Assembly: GCF_963678635.1 (NCBI RefSeq)
Contig: NC_087069.1
Location: forward strand, 22,476,360-22,540,359
Direction of reading: 5' to 3'
From: Symsagittifera roscoffensis
Lineage: Eukaryota; Xenacoelomorpha; Acoela; Convolutidae
Length of the DNA: 64,000 bases
Position 1 is the first letter of the stretch. Each line of letters begins with the position of its first letter. The notes below the pieces were generated by a model. That model worked only from the letters and a program-made list of their open reading frames with translations, ran no database searches and was not told the origin of the DNA. Made by a program: the position numbers and the translations under genes. Of this stretch, positions 11,012-21,159 are shown piece after piece.

Positions 11012-11180
11012 CAAGGCTCATTCTTGTCCAGCGAAGGAACCCTCGTAGGATTTTGCGATGCCCTCTGTCAGGAACAAGAGAGCTCTACTCGAATTGATGA
11101 TTTCCGATTTCAATAAAACTGCGAACAGCAACTTCATTCTAGCACAATTTTTATCTACTTTCCCGCAATTCTGATTAACT

Positions 11181-13090
11181 CCTGTATTTCAGTTGGCGCG
11201 ACAAACCTGAGCTTGACATGGTCGATTCGAATTTTTCAAAAATTACTTTTCTCCTCAAAATCAAGGTCAGTTTTCCACATATGACCGACTGGCACATTAA
11301 CTACTAACAATAACGATCAGAAAGTAGTATTAGTGGTAGTGGTATCTGGAAACACTCCACTCAAAAAGGGAATTCCAATGCGCTACTCGTGGAGGATGGG
11401 GGTGCAAACTAAGCAAGCACAATAATATTAATAATCATAATAATCATAAAAATCATAAAAATGATAATAATCAAAATATTACAGAACTCAGGAATAAGAT
11501 GCGAACCAAGACTGCCATTACACGGTTCTCCACTCCACGTAGCTCCCTACAACGGGGAAGGGCTCCCGGTTTGAACGAAAACAGGCAAAAAAATACCGAA
11601 ACATTTTTAAGTGTTCAAAAAAATTGAAACCCCGGAATCTAGCGGAGATCTACGTTTTACAAACTTTCTCAGGCCGCAAAAAGCTCAAAATAGTCATCTC
11701 TGCTATTTGATATTCACCTGAAAACAACTTGGTCCGGTAGGCCAGAAAAATTGGTGAATGGTCTTAACAAACAAAAATATTTTTTGGAAAGTTTGTAAAA
11801 TGCATATTTCAATCCGCCAAGTAAAGTAGAATTCAAAACAAATGATTTGAATCAGTCTCCTTTGTTTGCGAGAACATTTTACTAAAATTTCTGCCGCCCT
11901 GACTAAGTAAATAATAAATTTTTCCGAGAAACTAAATTGAGACCAGGTCAGTATATTTAATTAGGCGGAGACCACTTAATAAGGGTCCAGGGTCCACTAG
12001 GGTAAAGTAGAAAATAAAGTTACGAAAACAATTAGTCATTGTTTGTCATTTTTTGAGCTCTTGTCTCCCTCTTCCTTAAGAATGGTTATTTTTGAGGTCG
12101 CACAATTTTAAAAAAAGAAAATTTCGAAATTTTAAAAAAAATGTAAAAAAATTTTTTTTATAAATAAATTTAAGAGAACTTATTCCAAATTAGGTAACTA
12201 ACATTGGTAACAGTTACTCTGAAAAATTATTTAGAAAATGCGGAATTATAATTGATTATATTCGATTAAAAGGGTTTTTTTTTGCTACGAAAACCAGTTT
12301 AATTTTCTTTTAAAAGTAACCGATTAGAATCGAATTTTATTGAGACAGACTACGAAATTTTAATATAATCAATTATTATCCATGCAGCTCCGGTACGGTC
12401 AACTACTGATTACTTCTAGATTACCTGATGGATTTTTTTGCTCGCTTACAGCTGTCAATCATTAAAAATGTTTTTGTTTTCCGTATTTTTATCTCTTCTG
12501 AGCGAATCAAAAAGGATGGATTATTTTGCCTTTTTGAATAATTGTTTCAATTTTCAGTGAAAACGAAATCTGTATACTCGGTGAGGTGTTTTTATTCAGT
12601 CAAATTTCACCGATAGAAAAAATAGTTTTTTACAAAATTTTTTATACCCGACTGAAGTTATCGACTTCCTGAAATTAATTTTAAAAAGATATTTTACCTC
12701 CAATTTTTTTGTGATTTTTTTTGGGTGTTTGAAGTTGCCAAATTGGCCATGTTTTGGACTAAATTGTGCGCGATTCGAAGTTTTTGCTGATAATGCTGCA
12801 AACGTAACGCAAGTTTTTTATGCATGGCGAAGTAACCCGAGCAAAAAAAAATGAATTGAGCAGTAGGAAAATAATCCAAAATTGAATTGAGGCTGGCTAA
12901 TTGGTCATATCAATTTCGTACGACTCTAAACTTCACCCTTTGATACTGTCCAAACATGATAGGTTCTCAATGTTTTCCCAAAAACTATTCGATTTGAAAT
13001 AAGGGACAGTCGGATCATTCAGGGCTTTGCCCTGACATACGAGCAGTATTGCTTTTTTGTTTCGCATCGTTTCCCTGCAACATATGCTAT
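11181..13090. other. Gene-free AT-rich interval
   Basis: I see no gene here. The interval holds an AAT/ATA-type simple repeat at about 11,425-11,480, A/T runs at 12,100-12,170, and a decayed copy of the ATCGATTATA palindromic repeat at about 12,240-12,395. Small ORFs at 12,694-13,115 have no coding character. Confidence 0.7.
12240..12395. repeat. Diverged AT-rich palindromic repeat
   Basis: This is a decayed relative of 17,755-17,860. Both have a left arm of TAATYGATTATA type, a centre with TTTTGCTACGAAAACCAGTT against TTTTGCCTCGAAAACAAGTT, and a right arm with CCGATTAGAATCGA. Confidence 0.65.
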
Positions 13091-13115
13091 ATACTTTTTT
13101 TTGAGGGGGGGACAC

Positions 13116-13121
13116 TTTATT
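13116..13121 (-). terminator. LINE polyadenylation signal AATAAA
   Basis: AATAAA on the minus strand is followed by GTGTCCCCCCC and then an A8 tail (plus 13,095-13,102), which marks the likely 3' end of the LINE. Confidence 0.6.
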
Positions 13122-13234
13122 GTTTCAATATACTTATGCAGTTGCAGAACTGATTGTATAAGAATCTAGTGTACAATATTACGCAATGGTTATATAACAT
13201 AACAAGAAAAAACATAAATTACTACGAGGTTGAA

Positions 13235-16200
13235 TCAAATATTTGATTTAACAAAATAAATGTCCTTGGATACGGAAAGACTCTCCTTATTGGGTAACAG
13301 GGTGTCATCTTTTCCTATGATGAAATTTTTGATCAGAGTTTTTGTCAATGTGTACGGCAGTTTTCGATTAAACAAGGTTCGGATTATTGTGTTAAGGTTC
13401 CTGATTGATGTAAATAAGAAAGACTTACGAAGGAAATCAGTTTTACATGTTAAAGGGAACAGTAATGTTCCAGTTCGATGGTTATAGCGGAATTCAGAAT
13501 TTGGGAATCTTATATGCGTGAAAGCTGGGGCATCGTTTCGGCATAACCTGTGAAGGTAGTGTGCTGATCGGTACTCGATAATATTCCGAGCAGTAGGAAT
13601 TTTGTGCTGTTTCCTTAGAAGTGTAACGGAATCTCGTTTGCTTATATTCATTATTATCCTGATTCCCCATTTTATTTGTTTTTCGAGTTTCTCAATATTA
13701 TCTTGCGTACATCCGTTTAAGAGCATGCATGGATAGTGCAAATGGCTCAGTACAAGAGTATTTAACAGGAGAATTCTAGTACGCAGAGGGATTTCGTCAC
13801 GGATGCATTTTATCGTTTGGATTGCTGTAGCCATTTTTTGTAAAATTTTGTTAATTTCTTTGTCGAATGTTAAGCTTATGTCAATATTGACGCCGAGAAA
13901 TTTAACTGTCTCTGTTAAATTAACTTGATAGTTTCCAACTTTCAATGAAAGATTTTCAGTTAGTTTCTTTTTCGACGGTGCAGAAAATACAATGAACTGA
14001 GTTTTGTCTACATTAATCATTAATCGATTTAAGTGAAAATACAAGAGAATTTTATTGAAATTGTTTTCAATGCTCTTTGTTGCTGTTTCGGGATCTGAAT
14101 GAAAACTAAGCAGAGTCGTGTCGTCGGCATATTGTACTAACGTACATGATTTGTCTATTGTTTGTGGTAAGTCATTTACATACAAGTTGAACAGCAGTGG
14201 TCCTAGTACAGTACCTTGGGGAACACATTGCTCTAATTTAAGCCAATCTGAGTGTTCGCCGTTTACTATTGTCAATTGCTGTCTGTTTTCTAGAAATGAC
14301 TTAATAAGAGTTGTTGCTGACTGTTCAAAGCCAATGTGACTTAGTTTCCTTTCAAGGACTGAATGAGAGAGTGAATCAAATGCTTTAGATAAATCAAGAA
14401 ATGCAGCCGCTGCTATGTTATTTTTATCGAGATGGAATCTGATTTTTTCTGTTGTGTATAAAAGAGCATCATTAGTTGAATAACCTGGACGAAAGCCAAA
14501 TTGTTTTGGATTTAGAATATTGGAATTTGCTAAAAATTCGTGAATTTGGGATGAAAAAATTTTTTCAAACAACTTCGATAGAGTGGGTGTAATAGAAATT
14601 GGACGATAATTTACTGGATCTGTCGAGTCGCCTTTTTTGAATATGGGAAAAACGTGTGCCTTTTTTAAGGTATATGGGAATACGGATTTCGAGATGCATT
14701 CATTGATAATCATCGTAAGAATTGGGTTTACAGTATTAATGCTGTCTTTTAGAGCCCAAGCAGGGATTTTGCTTGGTCCTAATGGCTTATTTAAGGGAAG
14801 TAATAAAACTGCATCTTTCATTTCTTTGTGAGTTATGAACCTGAATTGAAAGTGCCTATTTGTTTTGCTGTGTACACTGTACTCAGTTGGTACATCTATG
14901 GGAGGATCTGCGTTTTTGTATTCTCCTAATGTTGAGAACCTGTAGTTAAGGAAATTTGCTTTCTTCTTATTTTCAATTATAGTGTCGCTAAACGAATTCC
15001 GTAGATCACCTATTTGCGTTGACTGTTTCATGGTGTTCCTGATAGAGTTTATGAAATTCCATTGTTTTTTTGGACAGTCAAGCATTTTGAATTGAGCTGT
15101 TTTCTCTTTCTTGTATAAATGTTTTAGATGATTGTTGTATTTATTTCTTATTCGTTTATAGTTTTCAAAATTGGCATCTGTTCTTGATAATTGATATGCC
15201 TTTAGAAGATTTTCTTTTTCCTGTTTTAAAGGTCTATTGACTGAGTTAAGTACTTTACCAGACAGCTGTAGCTGCGGTTTATTTCGGATATACTTCTGCT
15301 CTAGTGGTGCGTGAGCGTTTAGGGCATGCGAGAAAATATCTTCAAATTTTATTAACATTTTAGAGATATCGTTTTCTTGGTAGACGAGAAACCATGGACT
15401 CTGTTTAAGTTCCTCGCAGAACCTATTTTTACAATAATTGGTTTTGTCGAAGCGAAAAGTTCGAATTGGAATGGCTTTTTCGAATCGTTTTAGTTTGCTA
15501 ATACACATTGTTATTAAATGGTCCGTGTTTATAGGTGGTTCTGCTACAATAGTTTCTTTACAAAGAGATTTGGTTGCTATAATGTTATCTAAAATGGATT
15601 GGCTGTTTTTAGAGTTGTATGTCGGTATCGACTTATTGGTTATTGACAAATTGTATGGTTTAATAGAATCGCTGAGAAATTTAGCTTCATGTTTATTCAA
15701 GTAGTTAATATTGAAATCTCCCAAAATCGTAACATCTCGCGCTTCGGAGGCAGCGTAATCGATACCCTTTAGTGTATCTTCTATAAAAATTTCCTTGAAT
15801 TGTTTGTGTGGATTGTAGGCAATAGCAATTATCTGTCTTTTTGATTTTTTTGAGATGATTGGGCTATATTCCACCCAGAGTCCTTCAAAATGGGAGGGAC
15901 GTAGATAATTTAAATCTTCTCGAATCTTAGGGTTAAATTTTTTCGGAATAAGAAGAAGAGTACCACCACCTGCGTGTTGACCAGTGCTTTTTTTGTTACG
16001 GTCGCATCTAAAAATTTCATGGGTTGTTTTGCAGAATGAATAAGTTTGATGATCGCATGTTTCGTCAAGCCAGGTTTCCGTAAGACCGATAATTGTGTTT
16101 GAGTCAACTATTTCTGACAAGAAACGCATTTCCATGTGTTTGTTCTTTATGCTTCTACAATTTAGAGTTATATATTTGAGGAAGTTGTGGTGTTCCTTTG

Positions 16201-16468
16201 CTTTGTTTGCCAGGATCTCATATGAAAGTGCGGGACCTGGATTGACTTCGATGTCCCCACATTGAAGAAGCAGGATTTCCAATATTCCAATCTGAAAGGT
16301 TAGTATCACAACTGCGCAATAGATGCCAGCTGTGAATCTAAAGTGGCGGTTAGACGTCATGTTTCTAGTTTTGAGTAGTGCGGTGCTGTTGGGTTCATTG
16401 TACTTAATGGGAATGCTAGTTAAAAGGGAGAAAATAAGGAGAGTCTTTAAAAGCCATTGGCTAAACAT
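13235..16468 (-). CDS. LINE ORF2: 2A motif, endonuclease, reverse transcriptase
   Basis: An intact 1,077-codon frame starts at ATG 16,468. Residues 1-70 hold two hydrophobic segments (about 4-21 and 45-68), then the 2A motif GDIEVNPGP at 71-79. An exonuclease-endonuclease-phosphatase domain follows at about 98-320: LNCRSIKNK, LTETWL (Glu131), GDFNINYL (Asp251) and TDHL (His317). The reverse transcriptase spans about 600-860: FKKGDSTDPVNYRPIS, QFGFRPGYST, FLDLSKAFDSLSH (Asp692), VPQGTVLGPLLF, and the catalytic YADD at 780-783. A C-terminal region with Cys/His follows. The endonuclease nicks target DNA and the RT primes from the nick. All catalytic residues that I can see are present and the length is normal for CR1-like ORF2. 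The unusual element is the N-terminal extension with 2A. Confidence 0.93.
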   Translation of the reverse strand: MFSQWLLKTLLIFSLLTSIPIKYNEPNSTALLKTRNMTSNRHFRFTAGIYCAVVILTFQIGILEILLLQCGDIEVNPGPALSYEILANKAKEHHNFLKYITLNCRSIKNKHMEMRFLSEIVDSNTIIGLTETWLDETCDHQTYSFCKTTHEIFRCDRNKKSTGQHAGGGTLLLIPKKFNPKIREDLNYLRPSHFEGLWVEYSPIISKKSKRQIIAIAYNPHKQFKEIFIEDTLKGIDYAASEARDVTILGDFNINYLNKHEAKFLSDSIKPYNLSITNKSIPTYNSKNSQSILDNIIATKSLCKETIVAEPPINTDHLITMCISKLKRFEKAIPIRTFRFDKTNYCKNRFCEELKQSPWFLVYQENDISKMLIKFEDIFSHALNAHAPLEQKYIRNKPQLQLSGKVLNSVNRPLKQEKENLLKAYQLSRTDANFENYKRIRNKYNNHLKHLYKKEKTAQFKMLDCPKKQWNFINSIRNTMKQSTQIGDLRNSFSDTIIENKKKANFLNYRFSTLGEYKNADPPIDVPTEYSVHSKTNRHFQFRFITHKEMKDAVLLLPLNKPLGPSKIPAWALKDSINTVNPILTMIINECISKSVFPYTLKKAHVFPIFKKGDSTDPVNYRPISITPTLSKLFEKIFSSQIHEFLANSNILNPKQFGFRPGYSTNDALLYTTEKIRFHLDKNNIAAAAFLDLSKAFDSLSHSVLERKLSHIGFEQSATTLIKSFLENRQQLTIVNGEHSDWLKLEQCVPQGTVLGPLLFNLYVNDLPQTIDKSCTLVQYADDTTLLSFHSDPETATKSIENNFNKILLYFHLNRLMINVDKTQFIVFSAPSKKKLTENLSLKVGNYQVNLTETVKFLGVNIDISLTFDKEINKILQKMATAIQTIKCIRDEIPLRTRILLLNTLVLSHLHYPCMLLNGCTQDNIEKLEKQIKWGIRIIMNISKRDSVTLLRKQHKIPTARNIIEYRSAHYLHRLCRNDAPAFTHIRFPNSEFRYNHRTGTLLFPLTCKTDFLRKSFLFTSIRNLNTIIRTLFNRKLPYTLTKTLIKNFIIGKDDTLLPNKESLSVSKDIYFVKSNI
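16232..16258 (-). promoter_or_regulatory. 2A ribosome-skipping motif in LINE ORF2
   Basis: The codons read GDIEVNPGP (ORF2 residues 71-79), a full match to the D-(V/I)-E-x-N-P-G-P consensus, preceded by a Leu/Ile-rich stretch ending LLLQC. In known 2A sequences the ribosome fails to form the Gly-Pro bond and releases the upstream peptide. Here this would cut off the 78-residue hydrophobic leader from the enzyme, which would then begin with Pro79. Confidence 0.85.
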
Positions 16469-16515
16469 AAATTTGATAGATCCAGATCATTGGGTAATAG
16501 ACTACTAAAACAGCA

Positions 16516-17444
16516 TTAGTATGGATAGTATCTATTATGGCGTAAGTCATAATTACTACGATTGGTATTGATATAATTGTAGGTTTGATTGTTGCTGAAA
16601 CCATGGCTCGCAAGACTCTTAGGGTGCTCGGGGCCCCACGAGACTTGGCTTGAACCAGGTTTCATACGATTCCTCTGAGGGTGCGCTGGGCCCCTAGAGT
16701 TGGAAGTATTCGGAGAAACAACTCGAGGTGATAAGCTGGATAATGGTAGCACCTTTTCCATGATTGCATTTTTTAAAGTACTAACAGAACGCATCAAATG
16801 TACTTCATCAAAGAAGATTGACTGATAGTCGTTTATGCTGACAATTTTATCGTATATAGGAACAATTTGATACTTTTTTTCTTAAATTTATGAGCAATAA
16901 GGCTGTTGAATTCAGTTATACGTTTACCACTCACAGAATCGGGTCCCGATTTCACAGGCGGGACTTGGTATATATTGATTATTGTAGGTGAAAACTTTAT
17001 CTCAATTTCACTAATGGTGGCGCAAAAAGTTTCAAATATATCATCTACAGGTTTGTGTAGTTCCCTTGTGAGTGAATTGGTGCCGTCCTGGAAGGTTACT
17101 GATTTCAGCTCAGTATCGTCGTACTTTTTCACAACTGATTGTTTCTCGCTGCAAAATGACCCGCGGTAAGAATGAACGGCCACGTCTTTGGGCAGCTCCT
17201 TCGTGTCAAACTCCGCTAAAAAACTCGAACCAATAATCAAGTTTTGAGTATCAGTGGGGATTACTTTGGCAGCAAAATCAATAGGTGCTCTGAGTCCTTT
17301 TGCGTTTTGATTACTGTTTGGAGGATTACTGGATGTTGCTAGTACATTGACAAGGTTATATATTTGAACGTAGTACTTATCTTTTTGTTCGGGATTGAGT
17401 TTCGTGAAGTCGTCGGGCAGCATCAGAAGCATTGGTGTTGACAT
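16516..17444 (-). pseudogene. LINE ORF1, SGNH-hydrolase type, one frameshift
   Basis: The first ATG is at 17,444; the upstream open part lacks one. The N-terminal part (Pro/Asn/Lys-rich) is followed by an SGNH/GDSL-like fold. Block I is LIIGSSFLAEFD. An FQDGTNSL block sits where the family has GxND. VPPV followed by KRITEFNSLIAHKF matches the block before the last helix. The catalytic-type DEVHL follows at about 16,800-16,815. The frame breaks in a T7 run (plus 16,874-16,880). Reading on in the next frame restores the family pattern through DEVHL into a Ser/Pro/Arg/Asn-rich tail ending RYYPY. Esterase-type ORF1 proteins are known from CR1-group LINEs and are thought to act in RNP or membrane association. 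The shift may be inactivating, a sequencing error or slippage. Confidence 0.75.
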
Positions 17445-17581
17445 TGTGTGAAGCCAGGAAAATGCCAGGAATAATGGTGCTGTTGGTGTCAAGGATAATA
17501 TGCTGAAGTTAGTAGTCAGTGCCCAAAGAATGACAACTAGTGTTTCATCACTCTCTGAAACTATTTAATAAGTTTATCACA

Positions 17582-17746
17582 ACAGGTTTCATCACTAAAC
17601 AGGAAATTAGATAATTTTGAACAAAATTGTAAATTTCAAGAGTAACCCCTCGAATCACAACAGGTTTATTAAAACAGGTTTCATCACTAAACAGGAAATG
17701 AGATAATTTTGAACAAAATTGTAAATTTCAAGAGTAACCCCTCGAA
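17582..17746. repeat. Two tandem units of 92-bp period upstream of LINE
   Basis: The segment starting ACAGGTTTCATCACTAAACA and ending AGAGTAACCCCTCGAA occurs at 17,582-17,654 and 17,674-17,746 with one base difference (TTAG/TGAG). It lies just upstream of LINE ORF1 and could be a repeated 5' UTR promoter unit of the LINE or a separate duplication. Confidence 0.85.
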
Positions 17747-17754
17747 AAAATCCA

Positions 17755-17860
17755 TTATAATCGATTATAATCGATTAAAAATTGATTATTTTGCCTCGAA
17801 AACAAGTTTCATTTTCTTTCAAAAATAATCGATTATAATCGATTAGAATCGATTATATCC
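17755..17860. repeat. AT-rich palindromic repeat, best preserved copy
   Basis: The left arm carries ATAATCGATTATAATCGATT and the right arm AATCGATTATAATCGATTAG. They are separated by about 50 bp containing GCCTCGAAAACAAGTTTC. Each arm is itself palindromic, so the unit can fold on itself. It runs directly into the assembly gap. Diverged copies lie at about 12,240, 47,170, 49,255-49,460 and 49,880-50,010. Confidence 0.8.
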
Positions 17861-18060
17861 NNNNNNNNNNNNNNNNNNNNNNNNNNNNNNNNNNNNNNNN
17901 NNNNNNNNNNNNNNNNNNNNNNNNNNNNNNNNNNNNNNNNNNNNNNNNNNNNNNNNNNNNNNNNNNNNNNNNNNNNNNNNNNNNNNNNNNNNNNNNNNNN
18001 NNNNNNNNNNNNNNNNNNNNNNNNNNNNNNNNNNNNNNNNNNNNNNNNNNNNNNNNNNNN
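17861..18060. other. Assembly gap (200 N)
   Basis: Exactly 200 unknown bases lie between the palindromic repeat and the first 1,033-bp unit. The round length suggests a placeholder. The true size is unknown and may include more tandem units. Confidence 0.98.
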
Positions 18061-19093
18061 CCCGATTAGCCACAAACACAGGCAATTAGTTGGTAGAGTT
18101 CAACCACTGCAGTACAGTAGTGCTATCTGTCCACATGTATGGTCTTTCAAGTTTTTATTGTCAAAAACTTTTTGATTTCAGATCTCAGACGGCTCGCCAG
18201 TAATGCTGCTTGTAATTCAAGCTTAAGGGTTGAAAGAGTTTTCATTGGTGAAAACAAAAGCAATCTTGGCTATATTTTAGACAACGGAGCGACCACGCAG
18301 TAAAACAACCGAGCAAAAGACATCCTGTGAGCAGTCACCAAAAATATGCATTAAAATTTGGTCAACCAGGGTGTCGAAGAAACAGCGACAAAATGTTAAT
18401 CGACCAAAAATTGGTAAACAAGTATGCAACTCTTTGAACCTTTCTCGAAGTTCACATGACAATGGCTCATCCCACTGCTGGCCCGAAAGACGTCCAATTT
18501 CCTTCAGTAAAAGCCGTCGTGATTTGTGTACGGTGTTAAGTTTCAGTTCCTAAGGTTAAAGGGTTTTCTTAGTTTTAAGATTGGTTTTTGCGAAAAACTG
18601 ACCCGGAAACTTTTATATGAAAGAACTACATTATAGAACCGACGCATAGTTAGCCGCGCTAACATAATCCGCCCCCAAAGGAGCGAGAAAGAGTGCGAGT
18701 TCCACGATCGGTCGGGTGTACTTGCCGGTTGCCGGTCTAATGACGGCGAACCGTGCTATTTCGTCGTTACCGTAGTTCAATGACTTGACTGGCACTAATG
18801 GGTATTGGCCTCTTTAACTAATGTCCTCAGTCATCGGAACGAGATCTCCAGTTTTTAAGTGTGATTCTGGATAAGAAACCCAATTCGCTCCGTTTTTAAG
18901 CCTTGGTACGTACTCACGGAACCAACGAGTCCAGAGGTTCAGACTTTGGTTTTCAAAAAAAATGGACCTTTCAGCCCATCAGTTTCTTTCAGAGCCTCAG
19001 CAGTTATTCCACGAGTGACGGTATCTGCTAGAATGTTGCCAGTGGGCACATGGAACCACTCATCAATTGTGGTGGATTCGAGAATTTCAGAAA
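18061..19093 (-). repeat. 1,033-bp BEL/Pao-derived tandem unit 1
   Basis: The unit abuts the assembly gap. On the minus strand it carries RNase H pieces (18,277-18,462: FGRLTFCRCFFDTLVDQILM, then FGDCSQDVFCSVVLLRG), an LTR head (about 18,545-18,664) and the integrase C-terminus. RNase H carries the shared in-frame TAA at 18,086-18,088. This unit is somewhat more diverged than units 2-4 (for example FGDC for FGDS) and has lost the ATG-type frame in the integrase end. Confidence 0.92.
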
Positions 19094-20126
19094 CCCGATT
19101 AGCCACAAACACAGGCAATTAGTTGGTAGAGTTCAACCACTGCAGTGCAGTAGTGCTATCTGTCCACATGTATGGTCTTTCAAGTTTTTATTGTCAAAAA
19201 CTTTTTGATTTCAGATCTCAGACGGCTCGCCAGTAATGCTGCTTGTAATTCAAGCTTAAGGATTGAAAGAGTTTTCATTGGTGAAAACAAAAGCAATCTT
19301 GGCTATATTTTAGACAACGGAGCGACCACGCAGTAAAACAACCGAGCAAATGACATCCTGGGAGCTGTCACCAAAAATAGGCATTAAAATTTGGTCAACC
19401 AGGGTGTCGAAGAAACAGCGACAAAATGTTAATCGACCAAAAATTGATAAACAAAAATGCAACTCTTTGAACCTTTCTCGAAGTCCACATGACAATGGCT
19501 CATCCCACTGCTGGCCCGAAAGACGTCCAATTTCCTTCAGTAAAAGCCGTCGTGAACTGTGTACGGTGTTAAGTTTCAGTTCGTAAGGTTAAAGAGTTTT
19601 TTTAGTTTTAAGATTGGTTTTTGCGAAAAACTGACCCAAAAACTTTTATATGAAAGAACTACATTATAGAACCGACGCATAGTTAGCCGCGCTAACGTAC
19701 TCCGCCCCCAAAGGAGCGAGAAAGAGTGCGAGTTCCACGATCAGTCGGGTGTACTCGCCGGTTGCCGGTCTAATGACGGCGAACCGTGCTATGCCGTCGT
19801 TACCGTAGTTCAATGACTTGACTGGCACTAACGGGTATTGGCCTCTTGTACTAATGTCCTCAGTCATCGAAACGAGATCTCCAGTTTTTAAGTGTGATTC
19901 TGGATAAGAAACCCATTTCGCTCCGTTTTTAAGCCTTGGTACGTACTCACGGAACCAACGAGTCCAGAGGTTCAGACTTTGGTTTTCAAATAAAATGGAC
20001 CTTTCAGCCCATCAGTTTCTTTCAGAGCCTCAGCAGTTATTCCGCGAGTGACGGTATCTGCTGGAATGTTGCCAGTGGGCACATGGAACCACTCATCAAT
20101 TGTGGTGGATTCGAGAATTTCAGATA
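19094..20126 (-). repeat. 1,033-bp BEL/Pao-derived tandem unit 2
   Basis: The layout in plus coordinates is as follows. RNase H middle is at 19,094-19,310. RNase H N-part is at 19,310-19,560 (FGDSSQDVICSVVLL). The LTR head follows to about 19,697. The integrase C-terminus is at 19,664-19,980 (RGQYPLVPVKSLNYGNDGIA, then GEYTRLIVELALFL). The RNase H end/linker runs to 20,126 (DEWFHVPTGNIPADTVTRGI). The integrase catalytic core is missing, joined out near 19,975. Confidence 0.93.
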
Positions 20127-21159
20127 CCCGATTAGCCACAAACACAGGCAATTAGTTGGTAGAGTTCAACCACTGCAGTACAGTAGTGCTATCTGTCCAC
20201 ATGTATGGTCTTTCAAGTTTTTATTGTCAAAAACTTTTTGATTTCAGATCTCAGACGGCTCGCCAGTAATGCTGCTTGTAATTCAAGCTTAAGGATTGAA
20301 AGAGTTTTCATTGGTGAAAACAAAAGCAATCTTGGCTATATTTTAGACAACGGAGCGACCACGCAGTGAAACAACCGAGCAAAAGACATCCTGGGAGCTG
20401 TCACCAAAAATAGGCATTAAAATTTGGTCAACCAGGGTGTCGAAGAAACAGCGACAAAATGTTAATCGACCAAAAATTGATAAACAAGTATGCAACTCTT
20501 TGAACCTTTCTCGAAGTTCACATGACAATGGCTCATCCCACTGCTGGCCCGAAAGACGTCCAATTTCCTTCAGTAAAAGCCGTCGTGAACTGTGTACGGT
20601 GTTAAGTTTCAGTTCGTAAGGTTAAAGAGTTTTTTTAGTTTTAAGATTGGTTTTTGCGAAAAACTGACCCGAAAACTTTTAAATGAAAGAACTACATTAT
20701 AGAACCGACGCATAGTTAGCCGCGCTAACGTACTCCGCCCCCAAAGGAGCGAGAAAGAGTGCGAGTTCCACGATCGGTCGGGTGTACTCGCCGGTTGCCG
20801 GTCTAATGACGGCGAACCGTGCTATGCCGTCGTTACCGTAGTTCAATGACTTGACTGGCACTAACGGGTATTGGCCTCTTGGACTAATGTCCTCAGTCAT
20901 CGAAACGAGATCCCCAGTTTTTAAGTGTGATTCTGGATAAGAAACCCATTTCGCTCCGTTTTTAAGCCTTGGTACGTACTCACGGAACCAACGAGTCCAG
21001 AGGTTCAGACTTTGGTTTTCAAATAAAATGGACCTTTCAGCCCATCAGTTTCTTTCAGAGCCTCAGCAGTTATTCCGCGAGTGACGGTATCTGCTGGAAT
21101 GTTGCCAGTGGGCACATGGAACCATTCATCAATTGTGGTGGATTCGAGAATTTCAGAAA
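20127..21159 (-). repeat. 1,033-bp BEL/Pao-derived tandem unit 3
   Basis: It has the same length and order as unit 2. RNase H pieces are at 20,343-20,528 and the integrase C-terminus at 20,697-20,900 (the frame with GEYTRPIVELALFLAPLGAE is intact). It differs from its neighbours by a handful of substitutions and no net indel. Confidence 0.93.

Larger units (their letters stand above)
6379..11180. repeat. Tandem duplication, copy 2 (gypsy 5' part)
   Basis: This is the second copy of the 1,538-6,378 segment, about 4.80 kb. It ends at GATTAACTC near 11,179, after which unrelated sequence begins. Relative to copy 1 it lacks 51 bp near 7,219, where a short TTGTA direct repeat flanks the lost piece. 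It also carries an extra block of about 23 bp at 7,338-7,360. Point differences are scattered and few, so the duplication is fairly recent. Confidence 0.9.
13094..17520 (-). mobile_element. CR1-group LINE, nearly complete
   Basis: This is a non-LTR retrotransposon on the minus strand with ORF1 (SGNH-type) at 17,444-16,516 and ORF2 (endonuclease plus reverse transcriptase) at 16,468-13,235, 47 bp apart. The 3' UTR is about 120 bp and contains AATAAA (plus coordinates 13,116-13,121), followed about 13 bp later by a run of eight A. ORF2 is fully open, so the copy is young. ORF1 has one frameshift. The SGNH ORF1 together with an apurinic-type endonuclease fits the CR1/L2/Crack group. The 5' end is not sharply defined; the 92-bp repeats at 17,582-17,746 may be its 5' UTR. 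It is flanked on both sides by copies of an AT palindromic repeat. Confidence 0.85.

Noticed and set aside
11500-11580. Possible tRNA-like segment around GGTTCTCCACTCCACGTAGC
   Set aside because: I could not fold a cloverleaf with an acceptor stem and T-loop. No tRNA was supported anywhere in the window.
17833-18085. 80-codon ORFs full of X
   Set aside because: They read through the assembly gap.
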